Shown here piece by piece: positions 41,732-51,133 of a DNA stretch of 59,806 nt. The stretch comes from a virus. Numbering within the stretch: the first letter of the stretch is position 1; each line of letters begins with the position of its first letter. The position numbers were made by a program, and so were the translations under genes. Below the pieces are notes generated by a model. It ran no database searches and had not been told where the DNA came from. It worked only from the letters and a program-made list of their open reading frames with translations. Location: the IMG/VR virus record IMGVR_UViG_3300046171_000176, positions 1 through 59,806 of that record, one strand, 5' to 3'.

Positions 41732-43945
41732 TTATTGTATTATTTTTGAAAAATTGCCTTTATTATTGTATTTAGCAAAACTAAAGTTTACTTTATTTTT
41801 TAATTGTATATTAGGTTTGGGTGTATATAAATTTTTATTACATGCCATAATAGCTAACCCAGAACTTATTGCCGCATCAAATTTTGTTCTTTTGTTTATA
41901 TCAAACTTAGCCCAATCATTTAATGTTTCATTAAAATATAAATCACCGTGGTCGCCATCAGGTTTTATACCTACGTAAGAATTTATATAACTTTCAATTG
42001 CAGCCGCATGCGCTTGTCTTATATCTTCACTAGAGTTTGGTATACCACCTATTTCTTTTTCAGCAGCTGATAATTTATTCCAAACTTTATCAGGTCTATT
42101 CATTGAATAACCTCTATATCCTCTTCTTTTTAAATAGTATAATAATCTTGGTTTATTATTTTCTGCAAGTATTGGCATACCATAAAAATGTAATGCCATA
42201 AGTATATCCTCAAAAAACATTTCTGCTGTTTGCGGTCTAGCTATATACTCCAGAAAAAACCTATTTGCTGGCACCTCTTCCATACTGAACTTAGTAAGAC
42301 CATGTAATGACCCTTTAGAACCTTTGCCATCTGTAGTTCCGGATATATCATAACTATCGCAACCAAATGCACCAATATGTTCGTTTCCTGGATACTTGCT
42401 ACCATTTTTTATTATTACTCTATTTTGTAAATTTTTAGTTGGAACCCAGCTTATATTAAATCTACCATTTAAATTTGGTACAAATTCTACTTTTGAATCT
42501 TTGATCCCGTTTTCCCACTGAAAACTGCCACGAGTAACAAGAGCAGAGTATCTAGCTTCTTCATTAAAATCAATCTGTTCGTAAATCTTAGCAAGATTAA
42601 ATATGCTATTTTTAGTTTCATCTCTGAAAGCATGTTCTTCAGTCCTTGGAAATTGTCTATAAAATTCATTTAAACCGTCTTGATCTCCTTTTAATCCTTC
42701 AACTTCATTTTCCCAGTGTTCAATAACCCCGATGTCAATGTATTGGCCATAGTTATCTTCGACTGGTTTTTCTGGCGTATTGAATACAGGTAGTCCAAAA
42801 GAATCAATGAATCCCTCGAAGTTCCATTCCATAGGTATGAACAAACTATATAATCCTGAGCGAGTCTGTCCATTGCGGTTTCTTTTTGTAACATCTGAAT
42901 CATTATATAGTTTTTTAAAGTTTTCACCACCTTTGTCTAATGAGTTACTTGTTGAACCCATCATACATTTACCAATAACTCTACTTCCTAATCTTAACGT
43001 GGTTTTCGTGACACGCCAGTTGTTGAGTATGTTCTCGGGTCTCTCCCATTTACCTGCTTCATCGTGGATAAGTAAGGAAAGTTTTTCACCGTCGTATGAG
43101 TTGTTCCCTGTATTTTTCCAGTCGATTGTAGTATCCAACCCTGAGAGCTCCTCGGTCCTTTGGTTTGTGAGTATGCTCTTTTTTGTAAATTTACTTGCGG
43201 GTACACGATAAGCCAATTCAGTCTTAGGTCTATCCATTCCATCCTGTATGGGTTTAAAAAAGAATGGGTAATTAACGGATATTGGAACGACCTTATCTGT
43301 AAACATTTTTTTTGCGTCAGCACCAGATTTGGATAATATCCCAAACCTAGAGTCTGAAGAGATGGTAGCTTGGTTAACAGTCTCTGCTGATGCCATGAAT
43401 GAAAAGCCACTCCGTCTATTTTTGAGGTAGCACATTCCGTAGCATCTTGTATCTGCTTTGCAAGCTTCCCAGAATATAAAGAATAATCTATTTGCTTCTC
43501 TGAAGTCTGGAGCACCCACGTCGATTTTAGTCCACTGCAAGTACATATAATGAGACCCAGTAATATAAGTAGGAATATCTTTGTTATAGAACCAATAACC
43601 TTCATCACGTTTGGTAAATTCTGTATCAATATATGCATTCCACTTATTTTTAAATTCACTTGGTAAATCTTTCCAATCAAATATCGTTTTTAACTTTGAA
43701 AGTTCTTTTGGATATTCTATTTTACTCCATTTATTATTTTCTTTATTTAAGCTTTTCGGTGTAGGGGGTAATGCTATTTTTAAATTTTGTATATCATATA
43801 TCTCACCAATTTGCCCAGTATGACTAATAACAACCACGTCATGGTCTTTATCGTATCCATATTTCCACTTTTTTGCTTTATTAAGCCTTTTAATCGTATT
43901 AATTTTTATAGGCTCTATAATGCGATATAATGATTGCTCGTACAT
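41732..43945 (-). CDS. terL: Terminase large subunit
   Basis: A 737-aa packaging motor. An ATPase P-loop-like CYLKNRRSGFSFMASA lies at about 172-187, Walker B LLIHDEAGKWE at about 291, and RNase H-like nuclease segment GAFGCDSYDISG at about 525 with further acidic residues. It pumps and cuts DNA into the procapsid through the portal encoded next. The upstream gene ends with a TAATG overlap. The P-loop lacks the usual Gly-Lys-Thr form, as in related marine phages. Confidence 0.85.
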   Translation of the reverse strand: MYEQSLYRIIEPIKINTIKRLNKAKKWKYGYDKDHDVVVISHTGQIGEIYDIQNLKIALPPTPKSLNKENNKWSKIEYPKELSKLKTIFDWKDLPSEFKNKWNAYIDTEFTKRDEGYWFYNKDIPTYITGSHYMYLQWTKIDVGAPDFREANRLFFIFWEACKADTRCYGMCYLKNRRSGFSFMASAETVNQATISSDSRFGILSKSGADAKKMFTDKVVPISVNYPFFFKPIQDGMDRPKTELAYRVPASKFTKKSILTNQRTEELSGLDTTIDWKNTGNNSYDGEKLSLLIHDEAGKWERPENILNNWRVTKTTLRLGSRVIGKCMMGSTSNSLDKGGENFKKLYNDSDVTKRNRNGQTRSGLYSLFIPMEWNFEGFIDSFGLPVFNTPEKPVEDNYGQYIDIGVIEHWENEVEGLKGDQDGLNEFYRQFPRTEEHAFRDETKNSIFNLAKIYEQIDFNEEARYSALVTRGSFQWENGIKDSKVEFVPNLNGRFNISWVPTKNLQNRVIIKNGSKYPGNEHIGAFGCDSYDISGTTDGKGSKGSLHGLTKFSMEEVPANRFFLEYIARPQTAEMFFEDILMALHFYGMPILAENNKPRLLYYLKRRGYRGYSMNRPDKVWNKLSAAEKEIGGIPNSSEDIRQAHAAAIESYINSYVGIKPDGDHGDLYFNETLNDWAKFDINKRTKFDAAISSGLAIMACNKNLYTPKPNIQLKNKVNFSFAKYNNKGNFSKIIQ

Positions 43946-44217
43946 TACTTAGATCTTCTTTCAGCAAAGCCTTTAAACGACCTTGGTTTTTCTTCTATGT
44001 TTTTACCCTCAAGTAATGCGTTTTCAACTTCTATTCTATTTAAAATCTCGAATGCATCGAATATTGCAAGCTTTTTAGTGGCTGCAGCGTTCTTGAGTCT
44101 ATCGGCTGAAACATCATCATCAGTTTCAACAATCGGTTCTTTTGCAACTTTAACAAGTTCTTTGACTGCCTCATAACCAGCTCGGATTATATTCTGTTTC
44201 TGTTCCTTGACGTTCAT
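43945..44217 (-). CDS. Small helical protein upstream of terL, possible terminase small subunit
   Basis: ATG 44217 gives a 90-aa helical protein (NVKEQKQNIIRAGYEAVKEL). A longer frame from 44304 overlaps the GroES-like gene fully and is rejected. The position directly before terL, with a TAATG junction, suggests terminase small subunit, but there is no clear HTH, so this is a guess. Confidence 0.5.
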   Translation of the reverse strand: MNVKEQKQNIIRAGYEAVKELVKVAKEPIVETDDDVSADRLKNAAATKKLAIFDAFEILNRIEVENALLEGKNIEEKPRSFKGFAERRSK

Positions 44218-44761
44218 ACTTAATAGATATTGAATTTGTTGGCACTCTGTACATTCTTTCACCATCAACAATAAATTCATATTCACTGCTTGGTGTAAAA
44301 CCAATTAAATCTTCTTTATTAATATCTTTAAGTTCTTTATCAACATATTTTATAATTCCACGTAGTGGAACTTCATTTTCATTTAATAATATATTATTAG
44401 ATACAATTGGTTTAATAAAACAAAAACCTTTTGGCGCTTGCCAATTCATGTTTCGTTTGTATAAAAATATTTGATCTGATGTTACAAAGTATTCGTCTTC
44501 TTTATAATAGCTTCTGCTATTTTTTTCTTCTCCTCTAATATCATACCATCTTCTAAAAACATTGTGATGTACAATAACTTCATCACCAACTTGTATTTCA
44601 GTTTTTTCTGATTTAGGTATTGCTGTCACTATTCCAATACGACTAACATATCGGTAATCAGAAATTTCTGTATTTAACAAAAGTTCCTTGCCATCAATAT
44701 ATTTTTTATTATCGTATCTTTCGTTTTTAGGTTTAACTATGAAGTTAAATAAACTTTGCAT
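44171..44761 (-). CDS. GroES-like (co-chaperonin-fold) phage protein
   Basis: A 196-aa protein with SRIGIVTAIPKSEKTEIQVG and DEVIVHHNVFRRWYD, the two strand blocks of the GroES barrel, followed by an insertion and a second half (FIKPIVSNNI). Similar proteins occur in marine phages. It may act like T4 gp31, which replaces GroES to fold the capsid protein. It lies just before terminase and distinct from the bona fide GroES at 55892. Confidence 0.55.
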   Translation of the reverse strand: MQSLFNFIVKPKNERYDNKKYIDGKELLLNTEISDYRYVSRIGIVTAIPKSEKTEIQVGDEVIVHHNVFRRWYDIRGEEKNSRSYYKEDEYFVTSDQIFLYKRNMNWQAPKGFCFIKPIVSNNILLNENEVPLRGIIKYVDKELKDINKEDLIGFTPSSEYEFIVDGERMYRVPTNSISIKYERQGTETEYNPSWL

Positions 44762-44980
44762 TAATATTCTAAGTTATATTCAACGGCTATAGCCATATTC
44801 TTATTAAAATCTTTCCACGGTAATACTTCGTTATTTTTTTTAATATAAATAGAAAACTTTATCTGATTCTTCTATAATATCGCATATTGTATGGCCGCCA
44901 TAAACTTCTTGGCCAACAGCATAATGCATAGCGTCATTTTTATAGTCTCTACCTATACTAATTTTTCTTACCAGTGACAT
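44761..44980 (-). pseudogene. Small gene with a one-base frameshift (about 72 aa)
   Basis: ATG at 44980 reads MSLVRKISIGRDYKNDAMHY and SVGQ-like GQEVYGGHTICDI, then stops early. The same protein continues in another frame as NEVLPWKDFNKNMAIAVEYN to 44761. The total is 220 nt, 73 codons plus one base. Removing one T from the run complementary to 44853-44856 restores the frame. Real decay and sequencing error are both possible. Confidence 0.6.
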
Positions 44981-44984
44981 AATT

Positions 44985-45248
44985 TTATTTTACTACTTCG
45001 GGTTCTACAACTTCTTCTTCTTCGATTGGTTTATAGGTTCCGTCTTGGATATTAATAGAAACTTTTCCATATTTTTCTTCAAGTTTAGTTTGGAATTTGT
45101 TTAAATCAGATTGAACCTCAGCAGCAACATGATTAATCTGATGCTTTTGTAATTCAAGGTTTCCAATTTGTGTTGCAGCGTTATTTAGTTTTCCTACATA
45201 ACCCTGCAATTCTTCTAATTGTTCTTGGGTAATTTTGTTTTCACTCAT
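44985..45248 (-). CDS. Coiled-coil protein (87 aa)
   Basis: An 87-aa helical protein with heptads (LQKHQINHVAAEVQSDLNKF) and an acidic tail. It sits between tail-fibre and terminase genes. It might be a small structural or chaperone-like factor; not recognised further. Confidence 0.55.
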   Translation of the reverse strand: MSENKITQEQLEELQGYVGKLNNAATQIGNLELQKHQINHVAAEVQSDLNKFQTKLEEKYGKVSINIQDGTYKPIEEEEVVEPEVVK

Positions 45249-45320
45249 GGTTTTTAAAATTAAATTATTAAATTATATTTACTTATTTATTATTATTACT
45301 TATTTTACTGGTTTTCTAAC
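45249..45320 (-). promoter_or_regulatory. AT-rich intergenic gap
   Basis: This 72-bp gap is almost only A/T on both strands and holds no clear hairpin. It may carry an internal start for the packaging genes; no consensus is recognisable, so this is a position note only. Confidence 0.2.
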
Positions 45321-45680
45321 TTATTCTGTTTCTTCAACCACTGGTTGTTCAATAACCGGTGCAAAAGGGGTATGATAAGTTGTTTCTGTTGGAGTGATTA
45401 ATTTTTCAATTTGAGAATCTAATCCTGCTTTCATTGATTCAACATCCAATCCGCCTTCTAACCAGCCAATTACCATTTCTTCTGTAAGATCTTCGTAAGC
45501 GGTGAAGCTATCCGCATCGTATTCTACTCCGTGAGTTCCAATAGAACTTGCTGAGTGTTCTCCAGTTTCATCAGTAGCGCTATAGCCCCAATGCACTGTG
45601 TAGACAACGTTTTCGTTGCCATCTTCTACTGCGACCTTTGCATCTAATGCATTAATGGTCCATTTGTAAGTGTTTGCCAT
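45321..45680 (-). CDS. Conserved virion-associated protein (119 aa)
   Basis: A 119-aa acidic protein with YKWTINALDAKVAVEDG, VVYTVHWGYSATDETGEHSA and the helical EEMVIGWLEGGLDVESMKAG. Related short proteins are usual next to tail-fibre genes of marine phages. It may assist tail assembly; not proven. Confidence 0.6.
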   Translation of the reverse strand: MANTYKWTINALDAKVAVEDGNENVVYTVHWGYSATDETGEHSASSIGTHGVEYDADSFTAYEDLTEEMVIGWLEGGLDVESMKAGLDSQIEKLITPTETTYHTPFAPVIEQPVVEETE

Positions 45681-45681
45681 T

Positions 45682-48600
45682 TTAATTATTTATTTGTGAT
45701 TTTAAATTTTCTATTTCTGCTTTTAATTCTTGTATCGCACCAACTAATAATGGCACTATTTGTGAGTTATCTACTCCTTGATATTTTGCTGTACCATCAT
45801 CATTTACTTCATCTTTCTCTCCTGTAACTGCTTGAGGCACTATTTCTTGTAATTCGTGTGCAAAGAATCCATCAACTTCTGTATCTGGTTGTGATATAAA
45901 ATTAAATCTTTTTGGTTTAAGATTATTAACTCTATCTAATGCACCAGTCATTTCTACTGCATTTTCTTTTAATCTGTAGTCGGAATATGATTGATATAAT
46001 ACATTTGAACCATTTGTAACTATAGCACCAACTAAACTACTGCTTAAATAGAAATCAATAAACGAAGGACTTGTATTTTGTAATTGACAAGCTATTGCAC
46101 CATAACTTCCATTTGTTCCTGTATAATCTGCTGCTATTGAATATTGTGAACCACTTTCAGTAACGTATAATTTATGTGAAGGCGATGTAGTTCCAATTCC
46201 TACGTTACCAGCTGTAACATAAAGATTATCATCAACAGTAGTTGCGCCGTTTACATAAAGGGTTTCATTTATATAACCAGTTCCATTTACTTGAAGTTTA
46301 TATGTAGGTGCAGTTGTGCCGATGCCTACGTTCCCAGATCTTTTCATTGTTACTTTGGCATCTGATAAACTTACTTCATCAGTAATAGTAGTTGAATTAT
46401 TAAAACAAAAATGTAAATCAGCCATATTATAACCATAGCCTCCACCAGAACCTACAATAGCTGTTTTATTAGCATAAGCACTAGAATTATTTTCTGGTCT
46501 AAAAGCTACACCAACTCCATAGTCTGCTTGATATCTTGCACCTGAAATAGCAACTGGAAAAAACGTTCCAGCTGTAGTTGTTGTTTCTACAATATTTAAT
46601 TTTTCTAAAGGCGAAGTCGTACCAATTCCTACGTTTCCTCCTGCTGCAACAGTTATGAGTGTACCTGCGTTTTTTTGAATTTTAAAAGTATCGGTAGGAT
46701 TATCGTGTATTAATCTAAAATAATTATTAGTAGCAACCCCAATATCAATATAAGGATAACCTCCACTAAACAACCTTAAATTACCTTGAACGTGTAATTT
46801 TTCCGCAGGCGAAGCCGTTCCGATTCCTACATTTCCTCCATTGAAATATGAATTACCATTTGTGTTTATCAATACTCTTGCACCAGCTCCAATTTGATAC
46901 ATTGCTAGAAAAGGATAACCACCATCATTTTCTATATATGTTGCTAAACCACCTGAAGTTCGTGTCATAAACAAAGCGCTAGTACCTTGAACATCTAATG
47001 GAGCTGCAGGTGAAGTTGTCCCGATTCCAACGTTTCCTGAACTATCGATACGCATTTTTTCTGAACCATTAGTTGAAAAAAGCATATAATCCCCATTGTG
47101 TTTGTATGATATAGCTCCTACATAAGAACCAGCATTGGTTGCATCGTTTGAATCTGCAAAGCTTAAATCACTCGAACTTGTTGAACCTGCTGTTATAGCT
47201 AATCTTGTATTTCCACCATTTGTTCCTACTTGTAAAATATTACTGTATGCGCCACTAAAAGGGTTTGGTATTGTTGAAGTTCCAATTCCTACGTTTCCAG
47301 AAGCACCATCAACAACTAATCTTGAATTTGTATTATGTGTTAAATGAAATACAGCACCTCTATTTTCTAATCCAATAGGAGTATCTCTTGAATCGTTTAA
47401 TATTACTCCAACAGAGCCCCCGTTTTCAATTTCTAAAACTTTAGATAATGAGTTTGGATTATCAACATTTGTATTTCCAATTATTACGTTTCCTGCATCA
47501 CTCATTACCATAATATTAGAACTACCAAAGCCGCCCTCGTCAGATGTAATTACAAAATTGCCTGAACTAACATCATATCCAGTATAAAATCTAACAGTTC
47601 CACCATTATCTGTGAAATCAATTCTAGGGTCATTGGAACCCGTAGGCGTTATTCTAATTGCTGAATCACCACCAGAAATATGAAGTTTTGTACTTGGCGA
47701 AGTCGTTCCGACACCTACGTTTCCTGTACTACCATCAATATACATCATTGCTGATGGTGAATTAAATTGAATATCTTTTACTACACTACCAGAAACAGAT
47801 GAACCAATAGTCAAAACCGAATTATCATTTGTTATAAATGCTTGAGCATTTGTAGTTGTTGATGTACCTTTAATTTCAATAGCACCAGCACTTGTAATAC
47901 GCATTCTTTCTGTTCCACTAGTTTGAAAAGATAAACCATAGTTTGATGTATTTGTTCCAAAATAAACATAAGAATTACCAGCATCTACTCCCCAGTAACC
48001 TAGATTTGAACCTGTATAAACTCTCGCCTCACCAACAACGTGTAATTTTGACGAAGGCGAAGTCGTTCCAATTCCTACATTTCCTGCACTAGATATACGC
48101 ATTCTTTCTGTTGCTGAAGTAAACATTACCATTGAATCAGATGAATGTTCATATCTGAATATTCCTCTATATGTTTGGTTTCCTGTTGTTCCGTCAGCAA
48201 AAAATATTTGACTATCTCCTGCACTTGAGCCATAAATGGTCATACCTCTACTTGTACTTCCATCTCCAATAACTAATTGTGAAGCATTAGAGAAAAAAGA
48301 ACTGGGAGAAGTCTGATTGATTCCTACATTTCCAGAACTATCTATACGCATTCTTTCTGTTGGTGCTGATGCAACACCTGAACTAACATTAAATGTCATA
48401 TAAGGATTAAAAGAACCACCATCTCTAACTACAGATATTTCTCCTCCATTACCACTTGTGTTAGCAACTTCAAAAATCATTTTTACACCATCTGTAGTAC
48501 TTCCATTAGCATTTGATAGTTTTAATAAAGGTTCTGTTGTAGATGCAGTATTCTTTTGTATTCTAACTAATCCTGAACTGTCAATACGCATTCTTTCTGT

Positions 48601-51123
48601 TTTCACAAAACCTCCATTAGTTGCAAGTGTGTTAAAAGTTATTCCACCATCATTTACATTTGCACTTGTTCCTATTACGCCTATTGATGCTTTATAAAAT
48701 CCTTGCATAGCAAGGGCAATAACACTTCCTTCGTTGTTTGTTCCTCGCCTATCAAGGTACTCTACAAATGTAGAATCACCAGTTTCATCTATTGAAGCAA
48801 GAATAGAACCTGCTTGATTAAATCTAATACCTGTATTACTACCTCCTATATCTGCACCTGTTGCTCCAATTAAAATATTTCCAGAACTATCAATACGCAT
48901 TCTTTCTGTAGTACCGCCTGAACCAAAAATTAAATTTGAAGTTGCTGTTAATGCTAAATCGGAAGTAGAACCTCCTGTTATAATTTGATTTGCAATTCCT
49001 AAATAACCTCTTGTTGAATTATTATGTCTTAAATCAAGATATACTCCATCACTTTTATTTAAAGTAACTGCTCCATTTTGTAAAGTTAAGTTTCCAGAAC
49101 TGTTAATAACCATTTTAGTACTCGTACCTGCACCATTTCTAAAATTATGCGTATCACTATCGTAAAAATTAACAGATGTTGAATTGTAACCTATTCTTAA
49201 ACCTGCTAAAACAGTTCCACTTGGATTTAATTCTACTTTTAATTTAGAATCAGCATCAACACTTCCAATTCCTACGTTATTTCCCTTAATAAACATTTTT
49301 GTTGAACCACCAATCTGAAATGCGTGTGAACCATAGTTTTCTCCATCTTGAGCATTGTATATTACTGCTGCTCCATTTTGACCTTCTGAAGAATTTGCTG
49401 TAGAAATTTTTAAACCTCTATTTGTAACACTTGTAAAAGAGGCGTGGTCAAAACTACCACCACCTGTTCCACCTCTAACATCTAATTTAGTTGAAGGCGA
49501 TGTAGTTCCTATTCCTACGTTTCCGTCTCCGTCTATTCTCATTAATTCATTTCTTGTGGTTGTACCACTACCTGCAAAAAATACGTGGCTATCTCCTAAA
49601 TCAGCAACACTATATACTAAAGTATTACTTTCTATACCAAGACCATAAAATTGATAATTATTATTTGCTACCTCATATAAACTAATTTTTCTTGTCTGGG
49701 CAACATTTGTAAATTTCAATATTCCATCAGAACTAATACGCATTCTTTCTGTGCCTAATGCACCAGTATACATAACAATATCAGAATTGTTTTGATTATA
49801 AATTATAGCATTCCCTGTACTATCTCCTGATATTCCAATATATAAATTACTATTGTAATCATTTTTAAACCTAATGTTAGTACCTTGATTTGTTCCTGTT
49901 TTCTTTAAATCTAAAATTGTATTAGTACCACTTAAAGAGGTTTCTCCAATACCTACATTAGTTCCGTTATCATAAATAATACTATCCGTAAGTGTATTTG
50001 GGTCTTGCCATTTAGATACATAATTTGTAGTACCACTTCCATCTACAACACCTCCATCTGTTTCTATTATATTACCACTTGAATCTACAGATAAATTATA
50101 TGCTGCTGTTCCTGTTTTATTACCAGAGCCATAAGCATTTAATTTAATCCCGCCACCACCAATAACTGTAAAATAATCTGCGACTAAACTTTCAGAATGT
50201 ATTACAAACTGATTTGCACTATCACTAATATTTATTCTCCAGTTTCCATAATTTCCTAACCAAGATATTTTACTGCTTGCACCTTCCCCTAATGCAACTT
50301 GACCTGTAACACTAACTCCTGTGCTTGTTGTTTCAAACTTTTTAGAATTATCATAATATAAGTTTACAGCACCATCTGTGATAAATCTAGCCATATATTC
50401 AGAAGTGCCTTTATTTATTTGTACTTCTGTTCCATTACTTTGTATTGCTAAAACACCAGTTCCATCTTCATTAATATAACTATTATTACCATCGTGATAT
50501 ATTTGAAAATCAGGTGTTGTTGAATCTCCAAAAGTTAATTTAGAATTATCAGTAAAGTTTACATTTCTATCAATTTGATTAGGTACATCATTTGACCTAC
50601 CAGCACCAAATACTTCAATTAAACCGTTTGTAGAATGTGATTTTATTACAATTGCAATTTTTTGTATAAGATTACTTGTACCTGTAGGTTTCGTATTAAT
50701 AAATTCACCTGGTGTATCTGATACATATAATTCATCACCTACATTAAATGAATTTGTTGCAATACCTGAAACACTTCCAAGCATTACACATTCGCCTTCT
50801 GCATCAACTGCTAAAGTCTCGTTTAATACGCCAATAGCAGGCATTTTACTACTATCGTTATTATCGGCTCTAATTACTTCGATTATATTCCCAGAAGGAG
50901 GATTTGCGCTGGGAGACGCATGCACTACAGTACCTTTAGATAATGATATACTGTCTTTATTTTTTACGTTAAATATAATTTTTCTAGCTTCATTAGACGC
51001 AAAATCAGCAAAGCTTAAATTACCGGAACCATCGGTTTGAATTATCTGACCAGATGTGCCATCTGCTGAAGGCAAAGTATACTGATCGTTTACATTAATA
51101 TTGCTAAGAAATCGTTTAGCCAT
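45682..51123 (-). CDS. Giant tail fibre with S74 chaperone domain (1813 aa)
   Basis: A receptor-binding fibre. The N-terminal 180 residues likely attach to the tail. The shaft holds about twelve copies of a GNVGIGTTSPSxKLxV-type motif and about eight ERMRIDSSGN motifs, forming a repetitive beta structure. The C-terminal 110 residues are an S74 intramolecular chaperone (SYSDYRLKENAVEMTGALDR with the Ser-Asp-x-Arg-Leu-Lys cleavage motif) which assists trimer folding and is then cut off; the terminal coiled coil is ELKAEIENLKSQINN. The repeats are near identical in DNA and could recombine. Confidence 0.85.
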   Translation of the reverse strand: MAKRFLSNINVNDQYTLPSADGTSGQIIQTDGSGNLSFADFASNEARKIIFNVKNKDSISLSKGTVVHASPSANPPSGNIIEVIRADNNDSSKMPAIGVLNETLAVDAEGECVMLGSVSGIATNSFNVGDELYVSDTPGEFINTKPTGTSNLIQKIAIVIKSHSTNGLIEVFGAGRSNDVPNQIDRNVNFTDNSKLTFGDSTTPDFQIYHDGNNSYINEDGTGVLAIQSNGTEVQINKGTSEYMARFITDGAVNLYYDNSKKFETTSTGVSVTGQVALGEGASSKISWLGNYGNWRINISDSANQFVIHSESLVADYFTVIGGGGIKLNAYGSGNKTGTAAYNLSVDSSGNIIETDGGVVDGSGTTNYVSKWQDPNTLTDSIIYDNGTNVGIGETSLSGTNTILDLKKTGTNQGTNIRFKNDYNSNLYIGISGDSTGNAIIYNQNNSDIVMYTGALGTERMRISSDGILKFTNVAQTRKISLYEVANNNYQFYGLGIESNTLVYSVADLGDSHVFFAGSGTTTRNELMRIDGDGNVGIGTTSPSTKLDVRGGTGGGSFDHASFTSVTNRGLKISTANSSEGQNGAAVIYNAQDGENYGSHAFQIGGSTKMFIKGNNVGIGSVDADSKLKVELNPSGTVLAGLRIGYNSTSVNFYDSDTHNFRNGAGTSTKMVINSSGNLTLQNGAVTLNKSDGVYLDLRHNNSTRGYLGIANQIITGGSTSDLALTATSNLIFGSGGTTERMRIDSSGNILIGATGADIGGSNTGIRFNQAGSILASIDETGDSTFVEYLDRRGTNNEGSVIALAMQGFYKASIGVIGTSANVNDGGITFNTLATNGGFVKTERMRIDSSGLVRIQKNTASTTEPLLKLSNANGSTTDGVKMIFEVANTSGNGGEISVVRDGGSFNPYMTFNVSSGVASAPTERMRIDSSGNVGINQTSPSSFFSNASQLVIGDGSTSRGMTIYGSSAGDSQIFFADGTTGNQTYRGIFRYEHSSDSMVMFTSATERMRISSAGNVGIGTTSPSSKLHVVGEARVYTGSNLGYWGVDAGNSYVYFGTNTSNYGLSFQTSGTERMRITSAGAIEIKGTSTTTNAQAFITNDNSVLTIGSSVSGSVVKDIQFNSPSAMMYIDGSTGNVGVGTTSPSTKLHISGGDSAIRITPTGSNDPRIDFTDNGGTVRFYTGYDVSSGNFVITSDEGGFGSSNIMVMSDAGNVIIGNTNVDNPNSLSKVLEIENGGSVGVILNDSRDTPIGLENRGAVFHLTHNTNSRLVVDGASGNVGIGTSTIPNPFSGAYSNILQVGTNGGNTRLAITAGSTSSSDLSFADSNDATNAGSYVGAISYKHNGDYMLFSTNGSEKMRIDSSGNVGIGTTSPAAPLDVQGTSALFMTRTSGGLATYIENDGGYPFLAMYQIGAGARVLINTNGNSYFNGGNVGIGTASPAEKLHVQGNLRLFSGGYPYIDIGVATNNYFRLIHDNPTDTFKIQKNAGTLITVAAGGNVGIGTTSPLEKLNIVETTTTAGTFFPVAISGARYQADYGVGVAFRPENNSSAYANKTAIVGSGGGYGYNMADLHFCFNNSTTITDEVSLSDAKVTMKRSGNVGIGTTAPTYKLQVNGTGYINETLYVNGATTVDDNLYVTAGNVGIGTTSPSHKLYVTESGSQYSIAADYTGTNGSYGAIACQLQNTSPSFIDFYLSSSLVGAIVTNGSNVLYQSYSDYRLKENAVEMTGALDRVNNLKPKRFNFISQPDTEVDGFFAHELQEIVPQAVTGEKDEVNDDGTAKYQGVDNSQIVPLLVGAIQELKAEIENLKSQINN

Positions 51124-51133
51124 AAATTAAATT

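Noticed and set aside
44218-44304. N-terminal extension of the gene before terL
   Set aside because: It lies wholly in the GroES-like gene in another frame; ATG 44217 gives a compact 90-aa protein.
45682-51123. CRISPR-like regular repeats
   Set aside because: The repeats are in-frame coding repeats of a tail fibre with uneven spacing, not direct repeats with unique spacers.
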